From CAZIAK01 sp964537035 (lineage in GTDB: Bacteria > Planctomycetota > B15-G4), in the NCBI GenBank assembly GCA_964537035.1, contig CAZIAK010000014.1, positions 1 to 64,000 on the forward strand: 64,000 nucleotides of DNA. Direction: 5' to 3'. The position numbers and the translations under genes were made by a program. Below are positions 44,724 to 52,231 of this stretch, piece after piece. A model generated the notes under the pieces. It was given only the letters and a program-made list of their open reading frames with translations. It was not told where the DNA came from and made no database searches. Positions within the stretch are counted from its first letter, which is position 1. Every line of letters begins with the position of its first letter.

Positions 44724-46580
44724 ATGGTCTTGAGAGCCACTGTGTTCTGCCTGGGGGCGCTTCTGTTCTGGCCCGCCGTGGCCCTGGCGCAACCGGGCAT
44801 GCAGTGGTCGACCCTGTTGGGTGGCAGCGGCGATGACTTCGCCGAAGAGCTGGTCTTGCACCCGGACGGCGGCCTCGTTGTCGCGGGCTGGACCTGGTCG
44901 GTGGGGTTTCCGGTGTGGCCTGCAGGATCTGCCCACGGCGGCGCAGAGGATGCCTTCGTGGCTCGCTTCGACGACGGCGGGGTGCTGCTCTGGTCCCGCC
45001 TCTTTGGTGGCCCCGGCAACGACCGGGCCTATGGCGTGGACCTGGTCACGGACGGCTCGGGAGATGTGCTCGTGGCCGGCTTGTCTGACCCGGGTTTCCC
45101 CACAACTCCTGGCGCCTACGCGACGAACGTCGACGGGGGCTTCGTCATGCGCTTGTCTGGCAGCGATGGTGCGACGCAGTGGTCCACCCAGCTGCCCGGC
45201 GGGCGGATCCGCTCGGTTCAGGCCGACCTCGACGGCACGGCACTGGTCGCCGGCGTGGCGTCGATCATCTTGCCTGCCACACCGGGCGCGTTCGACAGCA
45301 CCTTCAACGGCGGCGTGAACGACGCCTTCGCAGCCAGGCTCTCCCCAGACGGCAGCGCCTTGATCTGGGCCACGTTCCTGGGCGGTGACGGCGACGCAGC
45401 CACCGACCCCCAAGTGGTCGAAGGGGCCTTGGACTCTCGGCTCTCGCCCACGGGCGCACTGGTCGTCGTGGGCACCGCAGACAGCACGGGGTTTCCCGTG
45501 ACCGCCCTTGCCATCCAAGAGACCTATGGTGGCGGTCCTGCAGATGGCTTCGTGTCGGCCGTCGCTGCAGACGGGTCGGCCCTGGTCTGGTCGACCTTCC
45601 TCGGGGGCAGTGACAACGAGCACTTCTGGCGCGTGGTCCTGGACGACACGGGGGCTGTGTTCGTCGGTGGCGACTGTCGCTCCATCGATTTCCCCGTGAC
45701 GCCGGGTGCCTTCGACACGACCCAGAATGACGGCGCCCCGTTCCTGAGCGCGGGCGACGTGGTCTTGGCGCGCCTGGAAGCCGACGGCAGCTCGTTGACC
45801 TGGGCCACCTACCTGGGAGGCCCGCTGAACGAGCACGTTCACGGCCTCGACCTGGCCCCGGACGGCACGGTGGTGGTGGGCTGCTCCTCCGAGTCGAACG
45901 GTCTGCCAGCCACGGTGGCGAGCTTTGATCAGGACAAGAACGGCGGCGAGGACGCATTCCTGTTTCGGTTGAGCGCGGACGGTTCGACGGTCTTGTACGG
46001 CAGCTATCTGGCAGGGCTCGACCGCACCACGACCCATGCTCTGGCGGTCGACCCCGAGGGCCTGGTGTGGCTGGCAGGACCGACCCGCTCGCCTGACTTC
46101 CCCACCACCGCGAGCGCGTTCGACCCCACCCCCAACGGCCAGTGGGATGCCTGGGTCTCAGCCATGGACTGGTCGGCCTGCGACGGCGGCTTCTCCCTCT
46201 TCGGCCAGGGCTGCCCCTCGGTCTTGGGCAGCGACCAGGTCATCGATGGCATGGGTTGCCCCACGCCGGGGGGCACGATCTGGATGTCGCTGCGCCACCT
46301 GACGCCCCAAGGCTCGACGCTGTTCCTGTTCTTCGGACTGGGCAACGCCACCGTGCCCGTGAAGCCGGGTTGCTCTCTGTCGATCGGCCCGCTGACGTCG
46401 CCACTGGTCGTGCTGCCGTTGCCACCCAGCGGGCCCTCCGGCGCGGCCTTGTTGCTGTCGACGGTCGTGCCGCCGGGAGTGCCTGCTGGCACGTTTGGTG
46501 TGCAGGCGCTGTTCGCCGACCCCGCTGTACCGCTGGGCGTTTCGGGAACCCCGGCGTTGATGGTCACCGTGGGGCCGTAG
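44724..46580 (+). CDS. Secreted SBBP-repeat protein with planctomycete-type C-terminal domain
   Basis: A protein of 618 aa; AGGAG (44714-44718) lies 5 nt before the ATG. A signal peptide ends ALAQ at about residue 23. SBBP blades carry the usual phrases STLLGGSGDDFAEELVLHPD, ATFLGGDGDAATDP and WSTFLGGSDNEHFWRVVLDD, with 'FPVTPGAFDTT' between blades (about residues 30-480). A Cys-containing linker (CDGGFSLFGQGCPSVLG) leads to a C-terminal beta-domain (VPAGTFGVQALFADPAVPLG ... TPALMVTVGP) shared in layout with the 24056 protein. There is no N-terminal VENRGQ cap, unlike that paralogue. Extracellular display is likely and the ligand is unknown. Confidence 0.83.
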   Translation: MVLRATVFCLGALLFWPAVALAQPGMQWSTLLGGSGDDFAEELVLHPDGGLVVAGWTWSVGFPVWPAGSAHGGAEDAFVARFDDGGVLLWSRLFGGPGNDRAYGVDLVTDGSGDVLVAGLSDPGFPTTPGAYATNVDGGFVMRLSGSDGATQWSTQLPGGRIRSVQADLDGTALVAGVASIILPATPGAFDSTFNGGVNDAFAARLSPDGSALIWATFLGGDGDAATDPQVVEGALDSRLSPTGALVVVGTADSTGFPVTALAIQETYGGGPADGFVSAVAADGSALVWSTFLGGSDNEHFWRVVLDDTGAVFVGGDCRSIDFPVTPGAFDTTQNDGAPFLSAGDVVLARLEADGSSLTWATYLGGPLNEHVHGLDLAPDGTVVVGCSSESNGLPATVASFDQDKNGGEDAFLFRLSADGSTVLYGSYLAGLDRTTTHALAVDPEGLVWLAGPTRSPDFPTTASAFDPTPNGQWDAWVSAMDWSACDGGFSLFGQGCPSVLGSDQVIDGMGCPTPGGTIWMSLRHLTPQGSTLFLFFGLGNATVPVKPGCSLSIGPLTSPLVVLPLPPSGPSGAALLLSTVVPPGVPAGTFGVQALFADPAVPLGVSGTPALMVTVGP

Positions 46581-46600
46581 AGGCTCTCGCGAAAAAAACC

Positions 46601-47356
46601 TCAGTGACCTCCACAGCCCCCCGCGCCCTCGACGTGGCAGCAGTAGCCCACTGCGTCACAGCGGGCTTTGATCTCGTCCCATTGGGCGGGGTCGGTGATC
46701 ACCTGCACGGCCATGGGGTAGAGGATCGTGTCCTCTTTCATGATGTGGTCGCGCAAGAAGGGGATCAGCCGCAGGGCGTTGCTGCGCACGGTCTCCCAGC
46801 CCTCGCCGGTCTCGATGGCGGCGTGGGCGTCGTCATGAATGGCGTGCTTCAGCCGGCGGATGTCCTGGTGTTCCATCTCCATCATGGCTGGCGGACCTTC
46901 GATGCCCCGGGCGCTCAGGGCGGGGAAGAGCACCTGCTCCTCACGGGCGTGGTGGGGTTCGGCATCGGTGAGCGCCTTGCCCAGCTGAGCGGCGCGGAGG
47001 ATCGTCTCCCGATCGGCGTCGACCGTGGCCACCACGTCTTCGAGCTCGCTGAGCTTGGCCAGGATGTTCAGGTGCTCGTCCATGAACACGGCCACCGGGT
47101 GCTCGTCCGGCAACGAACCCCTGAACGCGGCGCGGTCGCCGCTGCCCGCGGCCATGTGGCTGGGGCACAGGTGCTTCATCCGTTGCACGGGCATGCCTGC
47201 GGCCACCAGGCGCTCCTCGATGTCGATCAGCTCGGCGCTGCCGAGGCGCTGGATCAGCTCGGTGGCTTCGGCCCGGGCACCTGCGGGGTCCTGCCCTGAT
47301 TCGAACCTGTCGAGCAGAGCGATGAGCTGATCTTTGGCGCTGAGATTTAGGGCCAT
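46601..47356 (-). CDS. Hemerythrin HHE protein with DUF438-like N-terminus and Cys-rich tail
   Basis: A protein of 251 aa from the ATG at 47356 (GGAG 7 nt upstream). Residues 5-67 resemble DUF438 (EELIQRL...IEERLVAAGMP followed by KHLCPSH). The hemerythrin domain has the expected ligands His86, His95, His136 and Glu140 (HHAREEQVLFP), His163 (MEHQDI), His204 and Glu208 (RDHIMKEDTILYP). The C-terminus adds four Cys and two His (ARCDAVGYCCHVEG...CGGH), possibly a second metal or redox site. Hemerythrins of this kind bind O2 or NO. An FNR/DNR-type box 60 bp upstream supports oxygen- or NO-controlled expression. Confidence 0.88.
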   Translation of the reverse strand: MALNLSAKDQLIALLDRFESGQDPAGARAEATELIQRLGSAELIDIEERLVAAGMPVQRMKHLCPSHMAAGSGDRAAFRGSLPDEHPVAVFMDEHLNILAKLSELEDVVATVDADRETILRAAQLGKALTDAEPHHAREEQVLFPALSARGIEGPPAMMEMEHQDIRRLKHAIHDDAHAAIETGEGWETVRSNALRLIPFLRDHIMKEDTILYPMAVQVITDPAQWDEIKARCDAVGYCCHVEGAGGCGGH

Positions 47357-47415
47357 GGGAGGTCTCCGGTGTGGGGCTGTGACCACCTTTATCGACCCCC
47401 GGCAGCGCCCGCGCC

Positions 47416-47429
47416 TTGACCCATATCAA
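47416..47429 (-). promoter_or_regulatory. FNR/DNR-type box upstream of the hemerythrin gene
   Basis: TTGAC-CCAT-ATCAA on the plus strand (TTGAT-ATGG-GTCAA on the coding strand) matches the FNR/DNR dyad TTGAT-N4-ATCAA at 9 of 10 positions. Its centre is about 67 bp before the hemerythrin ATG, a normal activator position. Regulation of an O2/NO-binding protein by such a factor is biologically consistent, but no fnr-like gene is in the window. Confidence 0.6.
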
Positions 47430-47434
47430 GCCTG

Positions 47435-47544
47435 GGCAGCAAGGACTCGGCGCGCGGCAGTTCACGCCCACGGCAGCAAGGCCTTGGCGCGCCGCACTTC
47501 AGGCCCGGGCAGCATGGACCGGGCGTCCGGTAGTTCACGTCCGA
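47435..47544. repeat. Three degenerate tandem units of about 37 bp
   Basis: Units begin at ggcagc at 47435, 47472 and 47508 and share the layout ggcagcaaggactcgg...cggcagttcacgcc, with changes. A possible degenerate first unit starts at 47401, overlapping the FNR-type box. The array fills the space between the hemerythrin promoter and the 3' end of the large gene that stops at 47568. Confidence 0.6.
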
Positions 47545-47567
47545 TTCGCAACGGGGGGCGAGCTGCC

Positions 47568-50500
47568 TCAGCGCACCTTCAGCAGCGGCGTGAAGTAACG
47601 GTAGTAGACCTCCAGCGTCAACACACACATGGCCGTGGTGTAGCTGCGGTCTGAGCGGCTGTCCCCGGCGTAATCGGCGTAGAGCGAGATCGGTTCCCAC
47701 GAGCCGTCGGCGCGCTGGTTCGGCAACAGGGTGCTCTGCAGATGTCGGTTCCAGGTCTCCCAGGCGTCGCCACCCTGGCGAAAGAGCACCAGTGACGCGT
47801 AGTACCAGAAGTACAGGTTGCCCTCGGCCCGGTTGACGAAGCCGTCGCTGCTGGCCTCCTCGAATCGGGTGGGCGCCCGCTCGAGCAAGAAGCGCAGGTT
47901 GGGGGCGTAGAGAGGTTCGTCCAGGTCTTCGCCCAGCAGCGACAGGGCGAACAAGCCTGCGGGAGTCGAGCCTGGAAGGTAGGGGTAGGCGCCGTTGAGC
48001 CGCTCCGGGTCTCGGCTGTAGGTGAACGTCTGGCGACCGCTGTCCTGGGCGTTGAGCAGAAAGGTTCGGGCGTCGTCGAAGACCTGTGCGGGCACGTCGA
48101 GCCCGGCGAGCTGAGCCGACTCAAGCGCCATCACCTGCCACGACGTGACGGACGTGCGGGGCCACGAGTCGTAGGTTCGGCCGTCCGGGTAGTAGTAGCC
48201 CCAACCCCCGAGCCGTCGGCGATTGCGCCGGTGATCTTGTTGGGACACGATCCAGGCCACGGCGTGCTCCAGCGGGCCGCGCAGATCGTCGTTGCGGGTG
48301 AGTGCGTAGCACTCGCTCAGGGCATAGGTCGCGATGGCGTGGGAGTACGAGGTCGAATAGCCGAAGTGCCCGGTCTGCTCGTCCTGGACACCGAGCAAGA
48401 AGTCGCGAGCGCGGGCGGCCACCTGGGCGTGCTCACGCCTTGAGCCGGGGGCGTGTCCCGCGCCGAGGAAGGCCAGCAGGGACAGCCCGGTCTTGCCCAC
48501 CGAGACGTGGCCGTACTTGTCATCGAAGTCGTCCGGGCTGCCCCAGTGACCTTCGGGTCGTTGCTGACGGGCCAGGTAGGCCAGACCCGCGGCCACGGCC
48601 TGCTCGGTTTCGATGGTGCCGCCGTGCTCGGCGAGGGCGGCGATCTTGGCCTCTCCGAAGCGGGTGCGGTAGGGCGTGTGCTCGTAGTCGCTGGCAGAGG
48701 TCTCGGGTTGGGCCACGGCCAGGGTGGTCAGGGCTGCCAAGGGGCGCAGGGCAGGTCGTGCCGCGGGAGCCGACGGAGCCACCGTGCTCAGGCGGCCGGG
48801 GCGGGCGGCCCCGAGCCGTGCCCCCCGAGGAGCGCTCACCTCGACGGCGGCCAGGCTGCCCAGGTCGAGGGCTCGCTCACTCTGCCCCCCGTGGCTCGGC
48901 TGTTCTGTCGCAGCGCCCGCCGAGCTGTCGTTCGCAGCAGAGGACAAGTCGCCGCTCAGCCCGGTGGCCATCTCGTTGGCCACCCCGTCGGCCAGGGCTA
49001 TGGCAGGGCGCTCGCTGTGCTGGGGGCCTCGCTGGGCGCCGTCTCCCTGACGAGTGGTCTGCAGGGCAGTGCGCTCGGTGGCGGCGGAGACGATGGCGGG
49101 CAACGGGGCTGGCCGAGCCGCGCCTGATGCTGTGGACGACGTGCCGCCGACGTCTGCGGATCGTCCCTGTCGGGTGGGCCGGGCAGCACCGCCGCTGCGC
49201 TGGGTGGCCACGGTGGTCTCCTGGGGGGCCAGCCCTGCGACGGAGAACGCCGGGGCCTCGGCTTGATGCGCGGTGATCTGTCCGGCGGCTTGTCCCGCTG
49301 GGGCGGCCACCTCGATGGACGGGCTGGGCTGCCCACCGGAGGCTCGGGCGATGGGGTCCAAGGGCGTCGCGGGGCCGGGCAGGCCGGCCCCGCTGGTGAC
49401 CGCGGGCACGGTCAGGCTGGGGCGCCCGGTTCGCATTGCGCGAGTGCGCGAGGCTCCGGCCACCGCATCGACGGACGCACGCTGGGGAGCCGTCGCACTC
49501 ATCGCATCGTGCTGCTCACCTCGGGTCACGTGCGCAGAGGGCAGGGCCATGGAGACCGCTTCGCCCGACATCAGCGGGCTCGCTGCGGCGGCGTCCTGAT
49601 AGGCGACGACGTGCTCCGCTTGTACGTCGGCCCGTGCGCTCTGACCCTGGGCCCGCTCGGCGGCGGGGGCGCTGTCGACCCTGGGAACAGCGAGGCTGGC
49701 TTGCTGGGCGCTGCGGGCCGCCGCGGGCTCTGCGCTCTGGGTGCTGGCCCGCTCGGGCGCGCCTCCCATCAGACGAGCCACCGGGTCTGCAGAGACCTCG
49801 CCGTCACGGCGTTGGTTCTGCCGCTGCTGACTCCGTGACGCGGTGAGGCGCACCTTGAACGTGGGCGCAGCCTTCTCCACGGGCACGGGCTCGTTCTCCA
49901 CCATGACCTCCCTGAACCAGAGCATGAGCGCCACGTGCACCAGCAGCGAGACCAGCAGGCACTTGTAGAGGATGTCGAGGGCTTCCCAGCGCCGCCCCAG
50001 CCAGGCCAGAAGGGCGATGAGCAGCAGCACCGCCAAGATGGTCAGGTCGAGCCAACCCAGGGGCCGACCCTCCATGCGAAACAGCTCGAGCGACCGGGCA
50101 CGGGAGAGGTCGGCTGGCTGTCCTCGGGAGAAGAGCAGGGTGAAGCCGTCGGCGCTGGCCATGGGCGCCCGCTCGTGGTCTGCAGAGTTGATGCCGGACA
50201 GGGCCTCGGGCTCGAGCCACTCGCCGAAGCTCTGCAGCGAGCGATAGAGGTCGAAGCCCCCTTCGCCCCCGTCGCGATCGCTGGCCAGCAGCAGGCCCAG
50301 ACCGTCGGCGGTGAACGACGGCTCGCGCTCGTCGAAGGGCGTGTTCAGCGGCTGCAGGGGTGCGAGGGTCCAGGCGCTGCTGGCGTCGACCGGCCCGTGG
50401 CCTGGGGGACCGGGGACCGCCAGGTAAAGGTCGAGGTCGTGCCGTCGACCCCGGGGGCGATCGGAGGCGAAGGCCAGGGCGCCGCTGCCGGGGACCGGCG

Positions 50501-51038
50501 CAGGGTCGAGCTCGTCGAAGTCGCCGTTGAGCCCTGGAGGCAGCCGTTCGGCCCGCTCCAGCTGACCGTCGTTCCAGGGAGCGAAGAGGATGTCGAAGCC
50601 CCCGGCGCCGCCCGCGCGGTTGCTGGCGAACCAGAGCCCGTGGGGACCGAACGCGGGGGACAGCTCGTCCGCCGAGGTGTTGAGCAGATCGAGGGGACGG
50701 GGATCGACGGGCTGATCGTCGACCAGGTCGGCGACCCACAGATCGACGTTGAGGCCCGGCTCGCCCGAGGCGAAGACCAGCAGCCTGCCGTCGGGAGACA
50801 CGGTGGCGCGCCCTTCGTGCCCCGTCGTGTTGATGGCCGGGGGCAGGGGCACGGGATCGTCCCAGACGGCGAAGCGCAGCTGCTCCAGGTCGCTCAGCTC
50901 GAGCGTCTGGGAGCCGTCCGTGTAGTTCGCCGAGGTCTGCAGGTACGGCAAGAAGCGCAGGTACGCCCCGAAGAATCCCGCCCCCAGAAGGGACAGCACG
51001 ATGACGGCCGTGCGTGCTGTGTGGGCGGGCAGGCGCAT
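47568..51038 (-). CDS. Chimeric PD40 propeller / TonB-like anchor / alpha-alpha-toroid protein
   Basis: A protein of 1156 aa. Residues 9-30 form a membrane helix, and about 60-320 form a TolB-like PD40 propeller (SPDGRLLVFASGEPG, LWFASNRAGGAGGFDI, LLLASDRDGGEGGFDLY). Two membrane helices follow (about 328-347 and 355-375). The second contains Ser364-x-x-x-His368 (CLLVSLLVHVALMLWF) and runs into VENEPVPVEKAAPTFK, the layout of a TonB anchor. About 380-805 is an Ala/Pro/Thr-rich linker. Residues 808-1156 resemble the prenyltransferase/squalene-cyclase toroid (GLAYLARQQRPEGHWG, GGWGYYYPDGRTYDSWPRTS) but lack a recognisable cyclase DxDD in context. Predicted topology puts both the propeller and the toroid in the periplasm. 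It is encoded directly after exbB-exbD (5-bp gap), so it is probably the energised partner of that motor. Confidence 0.85.
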   Translation of the reverse strand: MRLPAHTARTAVIVLSLLGAGFFGAYLRFLPYLQTSANYTDGSQTLELSDLEQLRFAVWDDPVPLPPAINTTGHEGRATVSPDGRLLVFASGEPGLNVDLWVADLVDDQPVDPRPLDLLNTSADELSPAFGPHGLWFASNRAGGAGGFDILFAPWNDGQLERAERLPPGLNGDFDELDPAPVPGSGALAFASDRPRGRRHDLDLYLAVPGPPGHGPVDASSAWTLAPLQPLNTPFDEREPSFTADGLGLLLASDRDGGEGGFDLYRSLQSFGEWLEPEALSGINSADHERAPMASADGFTLLFSRGQPADLSRARSLELFRMEGRPLGWLDLTILAVLLLIALLAWLGRRWEALDILYKCLLVSLLVHVALMLWFREVMVENEPVPVEKAAPTFKVRLTASRSQQRQNQRRDGEVSADPVARLMGGAPERASTQSAEPAAARSAQQASLAVPRVDSAPAAERAQGQSARADVQAEHVVAYQDAAAASPLMSGEAVSMALPSAHVTRGEQHDAMSATAPQRASVDAVAGASRTRAMRTGRPSLTVPAVTSGAGLPGPATPLDPIARASGGQPSPSIEVAAPAGQAAGQITAHQAEAPAFSVAGLAPQETTVATQRSGGAARPTRQGRSADVGGTSSTASGAARPAPLPAIVSAATERTALQTTRQGDGAQRGPQHSERPAIALADGVANEMATGLSGDLSSAANDSSAGAATEQPSHGGQSERALDLGSLAAVEVSAPRGARLGAARPGRLSTVAPSAPAARPALRPLAALTTLAVAQPETSASDYEHTPYRTRFGEAKIAALAEHGGTIETEQAVAAGLAYLARQQRPEGHWGSPDDFDDKYGHVSVGKTGLSLLAFLGAGHAPGSRREHAQVAARARDFLLGVQDEQTGHFGYSTSYSHAIATYALSECYALTRNDDLRGPLEHAVAWIVSQQDHRRNRRRLGGWGYYYPDGRTYDSWPRTSVTSWQVMALESAQLAGLDVPAQVFDDARTFLLNAQDSGRQTFTYSRDPERLNGAYPYLPGSTPAGLFALSLLGEDLDEPLYAPNLRFLLERAPTRFEEASSDGFVNRAEGNLYFWYYASLVLFRQGGDAWETWNRHLQSTLLPNQRADGSWEPISLYADYAGDSRSDRSYTTAMCVLTLEVYYRYFTPLLKVR

Positions 51039-51043
51039 GGGCT

Positions 51044-51457
51044 CTAGCTGCCTTCCATGGTGCCCACGGCGAGCTCGAGCAGGCCCGCCTGGGCGCAGGC
51101 GTCCATGACCTGGACGATGTTCTCGTGGTGCACCAGCTTGTCGCCCCGGATGCTCACGGGGATCTGGGGGTCTGCGTGGGCCGCCGCCTTCAGGGCGTTG
51201 AGCAGCTCGCCCTCGGGCAACTGCTGGCCGGACATGACGATCCGTCCGTCGGCGAACACGTTGATCACCAGCTCTTCTCGCTCCGTGTCCGGCGCCTCGC
51301 CCGCGGCAGCCTCAGGCAGCTCGATGCCGATCTCCTTCTCGGGATCGAGAAACGTGGTGGCCACCATGAAGAAGATCAGCAGCTGAAAGACCACGTCGAT
51401 CATGGGCGTGAGGTTGAGCACGGGTTCGTCGTCACCGTGGCGCGCCTTGAGCCTCAC
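51044..51457 (-). CDS. exbD: ExbD/TolR-family biopolymer transport protein
   Basis: A protein of 137 aa starting at GTG 51457, overlapping the exbB stop (GTGA). A short cytoplasmic head precedes one membrane helix, LTPMIDVVFQLLIFFMV, whose Asp21 corresponds to the proton-carrying Asp of ExbD/TolR. The periplasmic domain (about 50-137) follows the family pattern (LVINVFADGRIVMSGQQL ... VSIRGDKLVHHENIVQVMDA). With ExbB it forms the proton-driven motor that energises TonB/TolA-type proteins. The chimeric PD40/TonB-like gene follows within 5 bp. Confidence 0.95.
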   Translation of the reverse strand: MRLKARHGDDEPVLNLTPMIDVVFQLLIFFMVATTFLDPEKEIGIELPEAAAGEAPDTEREELVINVFADGRIVMSGQQLPEGELLNALKAAAHADPQIPVSIRGDKLVHHENIVQVMDACAQAGLLELAVGTMEGS

Positions 51458-52173
51458 GAGGGGTTGGCCGAGATGGCGGGGCTGGTGGGCGCGGGCCCGT
51501 CGTCAGCGGGCGCGGCGCGTTGCGTTGTGGCGGGCTTGCGTCGCACGCCGAGCAGGTCGGAGACTTCCATGTAGAGGTCTTCGGTGATCCGCACGAAGTG
51601 ATCGATGCGACTGCGAAACCAGTAGTAGGCGGCGTTCACGGGGATGGCCACCGAGAGCCCGGCGGCGGTGGTGACCAGGGCCTGGCTGATGCCTCCCGCG
51701 AGAGCTTCAGGGCTGCCCAGCCCTTCGCCGGACGAGATGGTGGAGAAGCTCTCGATCATGCCCCAGACCGTTCCCAGCAGGCCCAGCAACGGGGAGATCA
51801 TGCCGATCACCACGAGGGGGCGCAGGTTGGCGGAGAGCCGGTCGATCTCTCGTGCGCCCGCGTCTTCGACGGCCTTCTCTCGCTCCATCCAGTCTGCCTC
51901 TGCCCGGCGCAGGCCTGCGGCGAGCACTCGGGCCTGGGGCGTGTGGGTCTTGTCGCACAGGGCCACGGCCGCGTCAGGGCCTTGGTCGCGCACGAGGGTC
52001 AGCAGCTGCTCCCCGAACGCACGCTGGTACAGCCGCCCTCGGCGCAGGCGGACGGAGCGCTCGACCATGTAGGTCACGGCGATCACCGAGCACAGCCCGA
52101 TGGGGACCATCAACGGACCACCGCTCAGAATGATCTCGAACAGGGACGCGAGCTGTGAGTTCAGGTCAGGCAT
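51454..52173 (-). CDS. exbB: ExbB/TolQ-family motor protein
   Basis: A protein of 239 aa. Three membrane helices are in the usual places: about residues 18-38, 117-140 (LVVIGMISPLLGLLGTVWGM) and 162-187 (LVTTAAGLSVAIPVNAAYYWF). Polar Thr residues in the second and third helices line the proton path in the family. The long cytoplasmic loop between helices 1 and 2 is normal for MotA/TolQ/ExbB. The gene sits 58 bp after the big TPR gene and overlaps exbD. The C-terminal 30 residues are Pro/Ala-rich and nonconserved. Confidence 0.95.
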   Translation of the reverse strand: MPDLNSQLASLFEIILSGGPLMVPIGLCSVIAVTYMVERSVRLRRGRLYQRAFGEQLLTLVRDQGPDAAVALCDKTHTPQARVLAAGLRRAEADWMEREKAVEDAGAREIDRLSANLRPLVVIGMISPLLGLLGTVWGMIESFSTISSGEGLGSPEALAGGISQALVTTAAGLSVAIPVNAAYYWFRSRIDHFVRITEDLYMEVSDLLGVRRKPATTQRAAPADDGPAPTSPAISANPS

Positions 52174-52231
52174 GGCGAAGGCTCAAGTGGTGGGTGATGC
52201 AGGCAGAGGGCTGGGCAAACCAGGGGGCAGG

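Noticed and set aside
44689..46037. Apparent continuation of the CRTAC1-type gene across the N gap
   Set aside because: The frame stays open only because N was translated and because it is opposite the SBBP gene. The translation beyond the gap is compositionally wrong (His/Arg/Gln-rich) and lacks FG-GAP motifs.
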